In this document: in pieces, positions 17,126 to 25,212 of the stretch | Position numbering within the stretch: position 1 is the stretch's first letter | How the letters are laid out: each line of letters opens with the position of its first letter | Source: Sphingomonas adhaesiva | GTDB taxonomy: Bacteria > Pseudomonadota > Alphaproteobacteria > Sphingomonadales > Sphingomonadaceae | DNA: 64,000 nucleotides | Reading direction: 5' to 3' | NCBI RefSeq assembly: GCF_036946125.1 | Contig: NZ_JAQIJT010000001.1 | Location: forward strand, 1,078,501-1,142,500 | The notes under the pieces: model-generated | Database searches by the model: none | Told to the model about the DNA's origin: nothing | The model's input: the letters and a program-made list of their open reading frames with translations, nothing else | Translations under genes and position numbers: made by a program

Positions 17126-17493
17126 AGCGGCTCGTGCTGCTGTACGTCGACGACGACGACGATATCCGCACGGTGGTGACGATGGCGCTGTCGCTCGACC
17201 CCGACATCGCCTTGCGCGCCGCCGCCTCCGGCGAGGAGGCGCTGACCGCGGTCGCGGCGGGCTTTCGCCCCGATGCGGTGGTGCTGGACGTGATGATGCC
17301 GGGGATGGACGGGCCGGCGCTGCTGGAGCGGCTGCGCCGGCTGCCCCCCACCGCGGCGACGCCGGTGATCTTCATGACCGCGCGCGGGCGGCAGGCCGAC
17401 ATCGACTTCTACCGCGCGCGCGGCGCGGCGGGGGTGATCGTCAAGCCGTTCGATCCGATCACGCTGGCGCAGCGGGTGCGTGCGCTGTTGTAG
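17122..17493 (+). CDS. Single-domain CheY-like response regulator
   Basis: A 123-residue free-standing receiver with acidic residues at 10-14, phosphoacceptor D56 in AVVLDVMMPGMDG, T in IFMTARG and K in GVIVKPFDP. It has no output domain, so it probably works as a phosphate carrier or sink, or acts by protein contact. It is the third gene of the kinase operon and overlaps it by ATGA. It ends 12 nt before the convergent UvrB/C-motif gene. Confidence 0.87.
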   Translation: MKRLVLLYVDDDDDIRTVVTMALSLDPDIALRAAASGEEALTAVAAGFRPDAVVLDVMMPGMDGPALLERLRRLPPTAATPVIFMTARGRQADIDFYRARGAAGVIVKPFDPITLAQRVRALL

Positions 17494-17505
17494 CGATGGT
17501 GCGGT

Positions 17506-17790
17506 TCACCGGCGGCGCGTGCCGCGTCCCTTCGTCATCGGATCGGGGCGCGGCGGCGGCGTCCAGCCGGGCGGCGGCGCGACGCGCTGCTGGCTGGTGC
17601 CCAGCCCCATCGCGCCAGGCCGCTGGCGCACCAGCCCTTCGGTGTCCGCGGCGGAGGCGGCCGCCGCGCTGGCGCCGCCGCGCATCAGCGTGATCCGGTC
17701 GCGCAGCCGCGACGCCTCCTCGAAATCGAGCGCGCGCGCGGCCGCCTCCATCCGCTCCTGCAACGCGGCGATCGACTCGGTCACCGTCAC
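17506..17790 (-). CDS. UvrB/UvrC-motif protein
   Basis: A 94-residue protein whose N-terminal 40 residues (SIAALQERMEAAARALDFEEASRLRDRI) match the coiled UvrB/UvrC interaction motif, usually a two-helix clamp. The remainder is low-complexity, Ala/Gly/Pro-rich and ends in a basic tail. It could bind a UvrABC-related or Clp-type partner; nothing more can be said. It starts with GTG at 17790, overlapping the DUF427 gene stop as GTGA, and is the last gene of a three-gene operon. Confidence 0.7.
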   Translation of the reverse strand: MTVTESIAALQERMEAAARALDFEEASRLRDRITLMRGGASAAAASAADTEGLVRQRPGAMGLGTSQQRVAPPPGWTPPPRPDPMTKGRGTRRR

Positions 17791-18281
17791 CAGCCCATGC
17801 TGCCGGGCACGCCCTTGAACGGCCCCGCAAGGTCGGCGGTGATCCATCCGCCGTAGAAGCCGCCGGGCTGCGCGCGCACGCGCTCGCCGTCGACGGTGCA
17901 TTCGTCGAGCGGCGCGGCGTAGAAGGCGAGGTGATCGCGCAGCACCGCGAAGGCGGGGGTGGGGCTGGCATAGCTCCATGCCACGTCGCGCCATTCCCGG
18001 CCGTCGATGACGAGGTGCCAATAGGTCGCCTCCCCCTTCCACTCGCAAAAGGAGCGGCGATCCGAGCGGCGCAGCAGCCCCGCGTCGACGTCGGCGGGCG
18101 GAATGTACCAGCTGGGCGGATGGCTGGTCTCCAGCGTGCGCACCGCGGCGCGGGTGTCGGCGACGGTCAGCCCGCGGTGGCGGATGCGGACGTGGCGCTC
18201 GCTGGGTTCCGCGATCGCCGGGCGGGGATAGTCCCAGACGCTTTCCTGGCCGGGTGCGGGGGTATCGGGGTACGGCCTCAT
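17787..18281 (-). CDS. DUF427 domain protein
   Basis: A 164-residue protein of the DUF427 family, of unknown biochemistry. Recognisable parts are the core SHPPSWYIPPADVDAGLLR, the SFCEWKGEATYWHLVIDG strand pair, and the AFYAAPLDECTVDGERV plus GGFYGGWIT end. It is middle gene of a tightly overlapped operon (ATGA with the DCC gene upstream, GTGA with the UvrB/C-motif gene downstream). No signal peptide is seen, so it is probably cytoplasmic. Confidence 0.82.
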   Translation of the reverse strand: MRPYPDTPAPGQESVWDYPRPAIAEPSERHVRIRHRGLTVADTRAAVRTLETSHPPSWYIPPADVDAGLLRRSDRRSFCEWKGEATYWHLVIDGREWRDVAWSYASPTPAFAVLRDHLAFYAAPLDECTVDGERVRAQPGGFYGGWITADLAGPFKGVPGSMGW

Positions 18282-18673
18282 GCGGTCTTCTCCGTCAGCC
18301 AGCGCCGCAACCGGGGGCGGATACGCAGGAAGGCGACATAGGCGCGCTCCAGCACCGCCAGCACCGGCCGATGCCGTGCCAGCAGCCCCAGCGGGCGCAA
18401 CGGCGGGATCGCCCGCCACATCGCGGCGAAGGCGGCGGCGCCCGACAGCAGCGGGCCGTCCCCCTCGCGCGCATGGAACCGCGCCAGCATCTGCGCGCGA
18501 TCGATCGGGCAGGCGCCCGTCGTCGCATCGACGACGTCGATCCGCCCGCGACGATCCAGCCGCCGCATCAGCGCGATCTCGCGGCGGCACAGCGGGCACG
18601 CGGAATCGTACCACACGACCACGCGGGCGTCGGCGCGTGCCTTGGTGCGATCGGCGGCGACGGCGGTGGACAT
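18278..18673 (-). CDS. DCC-family thiol-disulfide oxidoreductase-like protein
   Basis: A 131-residue DUF393/DCC-family protein with the family signature DSACPLCRRE near residues 24-33, a thioredoxin-like redox CxxC. The later WRAIPPLRPLG and VLERAYVAFLRIRPRLRRWL blocks match the family's C-terminal half. Family function is poorly known. It is the first gene of the operon with DUF427 and the UvrB/C-motif protein. Confidence 0.78.
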   Translation of the reverse strand: MSTAVAADRTKARADARVVVWYDSACPLCRREIALMRRLDRRGRIDVVDATTGACPIDRAQMLARFHAREGDGPLLSGAAAFAAMWRAIPPLRPLGLLARHRPVLAVLERAYVAFLRIRPRLRRWLTEKTA

Positions 18674-18763
18674 GCGGCGAGGATCCCTTCGCCACGCACA
18701 ACGCGGCAGGCGGGGAAAGTTACCGGGCGGGGATGCCCCGCATCGACGGCGGGAGACGAAAAA

Positions 18764-18838
<75 letters not shown>

Positions 18839-18926
18839 ACTCACCACCTTCGCGGCGGGAGCGGGCCTAAGAGACGAGGGCGGGGCGATTGTCAAGGCGG
18901 ATCGCGCGTATTAGCGTCGAAAAACC

Positions 18927-19079
18927 ATGAGCGACCGGGACGAACGCGCCGAACGACTGGCGGCGCAACTGCGCGAGAACCTGAAGCGCCGTAAAGCGCA
19001 GAGCCGGGAGGGCGCCCGCGTCGCAGCGGACGATCGGGCGTCCGCTACGGGGCGGACGCCGCATAATGGCCCAGGCTGA
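18927..19079 (+). CDS. Small basic/charged protein (50 aa)
   Basis: A short frame with a strongly charged amphipathic start (MSDRDERAERLAAQLRENLK, then RRKAQSREGAR) that resembles small conserved sphingomonad proteins. The last 15 codons look less protein-like and are antisense to the 3' end of the small TM-protein gene (19045-19185). No strong ribosome site is visible. Function unknown. Confidence 0.45.
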   Translation: MSDRDERAERLAAQLRENLKRRKAQSREGARVAADDRASATGRTPHNGPG

Positions 19080-19185
19080 AGGCGGCGGCGATCCCGGCCC
19101 AGGTGCCGAGCGACGCGGCCCCCATCAGCCCGGCGAATCCGGCCAGGATCAGCGTGCGACGGGCGAACACCTTGATGCGAGCCAT
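19045..19185 (-). CDS. Small single-TM protein (46 aa)
   Basis: MARIKVFARRTLILAGFAGL begins a basic N-terminus followed by a hydrophobic helix, as expected of a small inner-membrane protein. A strong GGAGGA stands 6 nt before the ATG at 19185, inside the last codons of the Xaa-Pro aminopeptidase gene, so the two overlap by 37 bp and are probably cotranscribed. Function unknown. Confidence 0.5.
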   Translation of the reverse strand: MARIKVFARRTLILAGFAGLMGAASLGTWAGIAAAFSLGHYAASAP

Positions 19186-20948
19186 GCTGCGTCCTCCGCG
19201 CCCAGCGCCGGTGCCAGTTCCGCGGCCACCCGGGCGTGATAGGCATTGAGCCACGACAGCTCGTCGTCCGTCAATAGGGCGGCCTCGATCAGGTCGCGGT
19301 CGATCGGCGCCAGCGTCAGCGTCTCGAACGCCAGCATCACCGCCTCGCCGCGGTCGATCGCCCGCTCGACCACCAGCAGCAGGTTCTCGATCCGGATGCC
19401 GTACTCGCCCGCCTTGTAATAGCCCGGCTCGTTGGAGAGGATCATGCCGGGCAGCAGCGGCTCGAACGGGGCGGGGCCGCCGTACGTGGGCTTGGCGATC
19501 CGCGCCGGGCCTTCGTGGACCGACAGGAAGCTGCCGACGCCGTGGCCGGTGCCGTGCGCGAAATCGAGCCCGGCCTGCCACAGCGGCGCGCGGGCGAGCG
19601 CGTCGAGCTGTGCGCCGCAGGTGCCGCGCGGGAAGACCGCGGTGGCGAGCGCGATATGCCCCTTGAGCACGCGGGTGAAGCGGTCGCGCATCTCCGCGGT
19701 CGGCGTGCCGATCGGGACGACGCGGGTCACGTCGGTGGTGCCGTCCTGATACTGGCCGCCCGAATCGATCAGATACAGCTGGCCCGGCTCGATCGGCAGG
19801 CTCGATTCGTCGGTGACGTGGTAATGCGGGATCGCGCCGTGCGGGCCGGTGGCGGAGATGGCGTCGAAGCTCAGGTCCCTGAGCACCCCCGTCTCCTGGC
19901 GGAAGGCGTGGAGGCGCGCGGCGGCGGACAGCTCGGTCTGTCCCCCCTTGGGCGCCTCGTCCGCGATCCAGCGCAGGAAGCGCGACAGCGCGGCGCCGTC
20001 GCGGATCGAGGCGGCGCGGTGGCCCGCGATCTCGACCGGGTTCTTGGTCGCCTTCGCCAGCACGATCGGATCGCGCAATGCCAGCGCGGTGCCGCCGGCC
20101 CGCTCCACCGCATCGAAGATCGCCGACACGGCGAAGCCGGGGTCGATCGCGACGCGCTTGCCCGCCAGCTGCGACAGCGCGGGGGCGAAGGCGGCGCGGT
20201 CGTGGACGCGCACGGCGTTGCCCAGATGCTCGGCGACCTGCGGCGTCATCTTCTCGGGCGCGACGAACAGGTCGGCGGTGCCGTCGGCATGGACGATCGT
20301 ATAAGCGAGCGCGACCGGGGTGCGCGACACGTCCGCGCCGCGGACGTTGAGCAGCCAGGCGATCGAATCGAGCGCGGCGACGACCGCGGCATCCGCGCCG
20401 ACCTCGCCCAGCCAGTCGGCGACCTCGGCGCGCTTGCTGGCGGACGAGCGGCCGGCGACGGCGTCGGGCTGGACGGTCAGCGCCGCGTCGGAGGGGGCGG
20501 GGCGGTCGGGCCAGATCGCGTCGACCGGATTGCCGTCGACCGCGACCAGCGTCGCCCCGACCGTCGCCAGCGCGGCGCGCGCCTCCTCGACCCAGGCGCG
20601 GGTGTGGAGCCAGGGGTCGTAGCCGATCCGCGCGCCGTCCGCGGCATGCTCGCCCAGCCAGGCGGCGACGCTGGTGTCGGGGACGCCGACGAACTGCCAG
20701 TCGTCGGCGGACACCTGCTCGCGGACCTGGATCGTGTAGCGGCCGTCGGTGAAGATCGCTGCCTCCTGCGGCAGGACGACGGCGGTGCCGGCGGACCCCT
20801 GGAACCCGGTCAGCCAGGCGAGCCGCTGCGCATAGGCGCCGACATACTCGCTCATATGCTCGTCGGTGAGGGGGACGACGAAGCCGTCGAGCCGGTCGCG
20901 CGACAGCTGGTCGCGGAGGGCGGCGAGGCGGGCGGAGTGGGTCGACAT
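19149..20948 (-). CDS. pepP: Xaa-Pro aminopeptidase (M24B)
   Basis: A 599-residue cytoplasmic metalloaminopeptidase that removes residues N-terminal to proline. It has two creatinase-like N-terminal domains (about 1-310) and a pita-bread catalytic domain. Metal ligands are visible: the two Asp in LIDSGGQYQDGTTDVTR, His in FAHGTGHGVG, Glu in LSNEPGYY and Glu in YGIRIENL. Length fits the long, eukaryote-like XPNPEP1 type common in Alphaproteobacteria rather than the 440-residue E. coli PepP, so the symbol is approximate. Confidence 0.9.
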   Translation of the reverse strand: MSTHSARLAALRDQLSRDRLDGFVVPLTDEHMSEYVGAYAQRLAWLTGFQGSAGTAVVLPQEAAIFTDGRYTIQVREQVSADDWQFVGVPDTSVAAWLGEHAADGARIGYDPWLHTRAWVEEARAALATVGATLVAVDGNPVDAIWPDRPAPSDAALTVQPDAVAGRSSASKRAEVADWLGEVGADAAVVAALDSIAWLLNVRGADVSRTPVALAYTIVHADGTADLFVAPEKMTPQVAEHLGNAVRVHDRAAFAPALSQLAGKRVAIDPGFAVSAIFDAVERAGGTALALRDPIVLAKATKNPVEIAGHRAASIRDGAALSRFLRWIADEAPKGGQTELSAAARLHAFRQETGVLRDLSFDAISATGPHGAIPHYHVTDESSLPIEPGQLYLIDSGGQYQDGTTDVTRVVPIGTPTAEMRDRFTRVLKGHIALATAVFPRGTCGAQLDALARAPLWQAGLDFAHGTGHGVGSFLSVHEGPARIAKPTYGGPAPFEPLLPGMILSNEPGYYKAGEYGIRIENLLLVVERAIDRGEAVMLAFETLTLAPIDRDLIEAALLTDDELSWLNAYHARVAAELAPALGAEDAAWLASRCSPVAR

Positions 20949-21236
20949 GATGGTTCCAGGATTCAGAGGTCGTCGCCCTCACCCTTCCGCGGCTCCGCCG
21001 CTCCTTCCCTCTCCCGCCAGGAGAGGGAAGGAGCCCGCCGCCGCAGGCGGTGGGAAGGGTGAGGGCGACATAGCTGCTTCCCTGCTGCCACACTCGCCCC
21101 GCCGCCGCCAGTCCGAACCCCCCAAGCCCCTTCCCCTCGAAGCCTTGACCCCATCACCCCAGCTGTCATCATGCCGTCACGCCGCTGCGCGACAGGCGGC
21201 GTGCGCAAGAGCGGAAAGAGAGGGGGACGTCGACAC
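20949..21236. repeat. Intergenic palindromic repeat
   Basis: Between the divergent pepP and HNH genes lies a nested palindrome. The outer 17 bp arms are GTCGCCCTCACCCTTCC (20972-20988) and its complement (21053-21069); the inner 14 bp arms are 21001-21014 and 21020-21033. A related repeat occurs at about 47037-47102. The rest is non-coding as far as I can see. Confidence 0.7.
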
Positions 21237-21806
21237 GTGTTCCATCCCGACCTGATCCGGCACCCGGACAGCTGTCCGACCCTGGTGCTGAACGCCGATT
21301 ACACGCCGTTGTCCTATTATCCCCTGAGCATCTGGCCGTGGCAGACCGCGGTGAAGGCTGTGTTCCTCGACCGCGTCGACATCGTCGCGCATTACGAGCG
21401 CGAGGTGCGCAGCCCGACGCGCACGATGCAACTGCCCTCGGTCATCGCGCTGAAGCAGTTCGTGAAGCCGTCGCAATTCCCGGCCTTCACGCGGTTCAAC
21501 CTGTTCCTGCGCGATACCTTCGCCTGCCAATATTGCGGCAGCGCGGCGCGCGAGCTGACGTTCGACCATGTCATTCCGCGCGCGCAGGGCGGGCGGACGA
21601 CGTGGGAGAATGTCGTCACCGCCTGCGCGCCGTGCAACCTGAGGAAGGGCGGGCGCACCCCGCGGCAGGCGGCGATGCCGCTGCCGATCGAGCCGATCCG
21701 CCCGACCAGCTGGCAGCTGCAGGAGCACGGCCGCCGCTTCCCGCCGAATTATCTGCATGCCACGTGGCGCGACTGGCTCTACTGGGACGTCGAACTGGAA
21801 GCTTGA
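21237..21806 (+). CDS. HNH endonuclease family protein
   Basis: A 189-residue protein with an HNH/treble-clef core: CQYCGS, then LTFDHVIPRAQGG, then NVVTACAPCNLRKGGRTP. Four zinc cysteines and the catalytic DH..N pattern are all visible. This single-copy chromosomal type (NADYTPLSYYPLSIWPWQTA at the N-terminus) is widespread in Alphaproteobacteria and probably nicks DNA in a housekeeping or repair role; the target is unknown. I favour the GTG at 21237, preceded by AGGGGGA; the frame is open upstream. Confidence 0.82.
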   Translation: MFHPDLIRHPDSCPTLVLNADYTPLSYYPLSIWPWQTAVKAVFLDRVDIVAHYEREVRSPTRTMQLPSVIALKQFVKPSQFPAFTRFNLFLRDTFACQYCGSAARELTFDHVIPRAQGGRTTWENVVTACAPCNLRKGGRTPRQAAMPLPIEPIRPTSWQLQEHGRRFPPNYLHATWRDWLYWDVELEA

Positions 21807-21824
21807 GCAAGGGGCCGCACGGGC

Positions 21825-22250
21825 ATGAGAATGATGATGGTGGCGGTGAGCGCGCTGGCGCTGGCCGCCTGCTCGCGCGGCGAGCCGGAGACGGCGCAGG
21901 CGAACGACGAGGTGCTGGCCAATTACGTGCCGCCGTTCGTGATGTCGCGGCTCGACTTCGGCGGGGTGGTGGAGCGCCGCTTCCGCCGGCTGGACGTCAA
22001 TCAGGACGACAAGCTGACGCGCAACGAACTGCCCAAGAGGTTGCAGGCGCGCTTCGACGAGATCGATCGCGATCGCAACGGCGCGATCTCCAACGAGGAA
22101 TGGAGCACGTGGATGCTGGCGCGCTTCGACGCGCAGGACGCCAACCACGACGGCAGCGTGACCAGCGACGAGCGCGAACGCGCGCGCGAGCTGCGGGATA
22201 CCGACCTGCCCACCCCGGCGGACGAGCCGGTCGGCAACGCGACGAAATAG
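21825..22250 (+). CDS. EF-hand calcium-binding lipoprotein
   Basis: A 141-residue protein with a lipoprotein signal (LALAAC lipobox near residue 16) and three EF-hand loops: DVNQDDKLTRNE, DRDRNGAISNEE and DANHDGSVTSDE. It should be anchored in a membrane facing the periplasm and bind Ca2+. The HNH stop lies 18 nt upstream, so cotranscription is likely. Starts at 21825, 21834 or 21837 cannot be separated. Confidence 0.83.
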   Translation: MRMMMVAVSALALAACSRGEPETAQANDEVLANYVPPFVMSRLDFGGVVERRFRRLDVNQDDKLTRNELPKRLQARFDEIDRDRNGAISNEEWSTWMLARFDAQDANHDGSVTSDERERARELRDTDLPTPADEPVGNATK

Positions 22251-22272
22251 GATGCGGATCGAAGCGTTTCTT

Positions 22273-22358
22273 CGTCACCCCGGGCTTGACCCGGGGTCCC
22301 GCTGTTCTTGGGCGACGTGGCGGAAGAAGCGGGACCCCGGGTCAAGCCCGGGGTGACG
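22273..22358. repeat. Perfect 31 bp inverted repeat (hairpin)
   Basis: The arms 22273-22303 and 22328-22358 are exact complements (each begins CGTCACCCCGGGCTTG when read inward) around a 24 nt loop. It lies just after the EF-hand gene and before threonine aldolase. Related, more degenerate copies lie at about 25146-25205, 36837-36927 and, split by a MITE-like element, 42989-43235. It may act as a transcript-end stabiliser or terminator; no T-run follows. Confidence 0.8.
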
Positions 22359-22461
22359 ATCAGCAGGACGATCTGCCTCGGCGATGTCAGGCTGGATCCA
22401 CCTGCTCGCCGACAACGTCAGCGATATTGACCTGCCGCGCGCCCTGTCCGACAGCGCGGTG

Positions 22462-23463
22462 ATGCGCTTCTTTTCCGACAATGCCGCCCCGGTCCATCCC
22501 GCGGTGCTGCGCGCCATGGCCGCCGCCGACGAACTCGACACCGCCTATGACGGCGACCGCTGGTCGAAGCGGCTGGACGAGCGCTTCTCCGACCTGTTCG
22601 ACACGCCCGTCCGCGCGCTCTGGGTGCCCAGCGGCACCGCCGCCAACTGCCTCGCGCTCGCCGCCTTGTGCCCGCCGCACGGCGCGGTCGTGTGCCACCG
22701 CGACGCGCATATCCAGAACGACGAATGCGGCGCGCCCGAATTCTACACCCACGGCGCCAAGCTGATGCTGGCCGACGGCGATGGCGCGAAGATGACGCCG
22801 GGCACGGCGGAGGCGGTGCTCGGCCTCGCGCGCTACGACGTGCACCAGCAGCGCCCGCACGCGATCTCGATCACCAACGCGACCGAATATGGCCGCGTGT
22901 ACACCCCCGACGAAACCGCCGCGATCGGCGACGTCGCGAAGGCTCGCGGGCTCGGCTTCCACCTCGACGGCGCGCGGTTCGCGAATGCCGTGGCGGCGAC
23001 CGGCGCGCATCCCGCGGACCTGACGTGGCGCGCGGGCGTCGATGCGCTCAGCTTCGGCTTCGTCAAGAACGGGGGGATGAACGCGGAGGCGCTCGTGTTC
23101 TTCCGTCCCGAACTCGCCGAGGACACGCTGTTCCGCCGCAAGCGCGCCGGGCTGCTGCTGTCGAAGGGGCGCTATCTCGCCGCGCAGCTGTTCGCGATGC
23201 TCGACGACGACGTGTGGCTCGACTGCGCACGTGCCAGCAACGCGGGCGCGGCGATGCTGGCGCAGGCGGCGGGCGGGCGGCTGGTCCACGGCGTCGAGGC
23301 GAACGAGGTGTTCCTGCGCGTCACCCCGCAGGAGGCCGCGGCGCTGCGGGCGAAGGGGTTCGATTTCTACGACTGGGGGCCGGGCGAGGCGCGGCTGGTC
23401 ATCAGCTGGAACCAGCGCGAGGACGTCATCCGCCCGCTGGCCGACGCCATCGCGGCGCTTTGA
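22462..23463 (+). CDS. ltaE: Low-specificity threonine aldolase
   Basis: A 333-residue PLP enzyme (fold type I, beta-eliminating lyase family) that splits threonine to glycine and acetaldehyde. Recognisable parts are MRFFSDNAAPVHPAVL at the start, the GTAANCLAL phosphate-binding region, HLDGARFANA with the PLP-ring Asp, and the Schiff-base lysine in SFGFVKNGGMNAEAL. The frame is open upstream to an ATG at 22384, which would add 26 residues unlike the family; I chose 22462 by homology of the N-terminus, although neither has a clear ribosome site. The EamA exporter gene begins 5 nt after the stop. Confidence 0.85.
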   Translation: MRFFSDNAAPVHPAVLRAMAAADELDTAYDGDRWSKRLDERFSDLFDTPVRALWVPSGTAANCLALAALCPPHGAVVCHRDAHIQNDECGAPEFYTHGAKLMLADGDGAKMTPGTAEAVLGLARYDVHQQRPHAISITNATEYGRVYTPDETAAIGDVAKARGLGFHLDGARFANAVAATGAHPADLTWRAGVDALSFGFVKNGGMNAEALVFFRPELAEDTLFRRKRAGLLLSKGRYLAAQLFAMLDDDVWLDCARASNAGAAMLAQAAGGRLVHGVEANEVFLRVTPQEAAALRAKGFDFYDWGPGEARLVISWNQREDVIRPLADAIAAL

Positions 23464-23468
23464 CCGGG

Positions 23469-24380
23469 ATGCAGGATCGCCCCAACAGCACCCGGGCGGC
23501 GGTGCTGATCCCGTTCTTCACGGTCGTCATGATCTGGGGATCGACGTGGATCGTCATCCGCCACCAGCTGGGCGTGGTGCCGCCGAGCTGGTCGGTCTGC
23601 TATCGCTTCGTCGTCGCGGGCGTCGTGTTGCAGGCGGTGACATGGACACGGCGCGAGGTGGTGACGCGCGATGCCGCGTTCTGGCGGTTCGCGGCGCTGC
23701 TCGGGCTGTTCCAGTTCGTGCTCAACTTCAACTTCGTCTACCGCGCGGAGCAATATATCACCTCCGGGCTGGTGGCGGTCGTCTTCGCGCTGCTGCTGAT
23801 CCCCAATGCGCTGATGGCGCGCATCTTCCTGGGTCAGCGGCTGGGGCGGCAGCTGGCGATCGGATCGGCGATCGCGATGGCGGGCGCGGGGCTGCTGTTC
23901 GTGCAGGAGGCGCGCGCCGATCCCACCGCGGCGGATCGCACGCTGATCGGGATCGCGCTCACCCTGTGTGCGATCGTCTCGGCGTCGTCGGCCAATATCA
24001 TGCAGGCGACGAAGACCGCGACCCGCTATCCGATGGTGCCGACGCTGGCTACCGCGATGCTGATCGGCGCGGCGCTCGACGGCGCCTGGGCGTGGATCAC
24101 GACCGGGCCGCCGGTGTTCGACCCGCGCCCGTCCTATATCGCGGGGGTGCTGTACCTGGGCATCGTCGCCTCCAGCCTCGCCTTCACGCTCTATTTTCGC
24201 GTGATCCGCGCGATCGGGCCGGCGAAGGCGGCGTATAACGGCGTGATCGTGCCGGTGATCGCGATGCTGCTGTCGACGCTGCTGGAGGGCTATCGCTGGT
24301 CGCCGCTGGCGATCGGCGGCGCGGCGCTGGCGGGGGTCGGGCTGGTCGTGGCGCTCAGCGCGCGCAGGCCGGCGAGATAA
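23469..24380 (+). CDS. EamA/DMT family transporter
   Basis: A 303-residue inner-membrane protein with about ten hydrophobic helices and two EamA repeats (MIWGSTWIVIRHQLG in the first and GIALTLCAIVSASSANIMQA in the second). This RhaT/YdcZ-type fold exports amino acids or other metabolites. Its start is 5 nt after the threonine aldolase stop, which suggests a linked role in amino-acid overflow. The last 91 bp overlap the convergent epimerase gene. Confidence 0.85.
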   Translation: MQDRPNSTRAAVLIPFFTVVMIWGSTWIVIRHQLGVVPPSWSVCYRFVVAGVVLQAVTWTRREVVTRDAAFWRFAALLGLFQFVLNFNFVYRAEQYITSGLVAVVFALLLIPNALMARIFLGQRLGRQLAIGSAIAMAGAGLLFVQEARADPTAADRTLIGIALTLCAIVSASSANIMQATKTATRYPMVPTLATAMLIGAALDGAWAWITTGPPVFDPRPSYIAGVLYLGIVASSLAFTLYFRVIRAIGPAKAAYNGVIVPVIAMLLSTLLEGYRWSPLAIGGAALAGVGLVVALSARRPAR

Positions 24381-25117
24381 TCGGGGTAGCGCGGGCGCCA
24401 GCCGAGCACCCGCTTCGCCTTGCCATTGGCGACGCGGCGGTTCTCCGCATGGAACGCGCGCGCGGCGGGGCTGAGCGCGGTGAGCGGCACGATATCGGGC
24501 GCCGCGACGCCGAGCAGGCGTGCGGCATGCTCGATCACCGCGTCCTGCGGCGCGGGCAGGTCGTCGGAGAGATTGTAGGCGCCCGGCGGCGCGTCGAACC
24601 CCGCCACCACCCCGCTGGCGATATCGACGACATGGACGCGGCTGAACACCTGCCCCGCCACCCCGGTGCGGTTCGCCTTGCCCTCCGCCACGCGGTCCAG
24701 CGCGGATCGCGCGGGGCCGTAGATGCCCGGCAGCCGGAACACGCGCGCGCCCAGCACCAGCCAGGCCGCGTCCGCCGCATTGCGCGCGGGGCGCCGGCCG
24801 CGGTCGGCGGGGGCGCTTTCGTCCACCCATGCGCCGCCGGTATCGCCGTACACGCCGGTGGAGGACAGATAGCCGAGCCACCGCCCCGCCAGCAGGTCGC
24901 CGTAGCGCGCCAGTACGGGATCGCCCGCCCCTTCGTCCGGGGGGACGGAGGACAGCACATGCGTCGCCGCCGCCACGCCGGCGCGCACCGCATCCGCGTC
25001 GTCGAAGCGGATCGTGCCGCCGCGCCCGTCGCGTGTCGTCGCCAGCACCGCGTCGCCCGCGGCGTCGGCGATCGCGCCGGCGGCATAGCCGAGGCCGAAG
25101 ACGAACAGCCGTGTCAT
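24290..25117 (-). CDS. NAD-dependent epimerase/dehydratase-like SDR
   Basis: A 275-residue extended-SDR-like protein. The N-terminal Rossmann motif is FGLGYAAGAIA, and the catalytic-like S/Y region is YLSSTGVYGD. VFRLPGIYGPARSALDRV and FSRVHVVDIASGV are typical of the YeeZ/epimerase group. The ATG at 25117 is preceded by AGAGGA. The C-terminal 25 residues after YLAGLRAL are low complexity and antisense to the EamA gene's 3' end, so the true functional core probably ends near 24370. Confidence 0.8.
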   Translation of the reverse strand: MTRLFVFGLGYAAGAIADAAGDAVLATTRDGRGGTIRFDDADAVRAGVAAATHVLSSVPPDEGAGDPVLARYGDLLAGRWLGYLSSTGVYGDTGGAWVDESAPADRGRRPARNAADAAWLVLGARVFRLPGIYGPARSALDRVAEGKANRTGVAGQVFSRVHVVDIASGVVAGFDAPPGAYNLSDDLPAPQDAVIEHAARLLGVAAPDIVPLTALSPAARAFHAENRRVANGKAKRVLGWRPRYPDYLAGLRALSATTSPTPASAAPPIASGDQR

Positions 25118-25212
25118 GTCATCCTCTTTCGTCGTCCTGCCGGAACCCTGGACCCCGGAACAAGTCCGGGGTGACAACACAAGTCCCGGGTCGAGCCCGC
25201 GGTGACGGTCGC

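Noticed and set aside
20972..21069. Palindromic repeats as a CRISPR array
   Set aside because: The units are not regularly spaced direct repeats and no cas genes are present.
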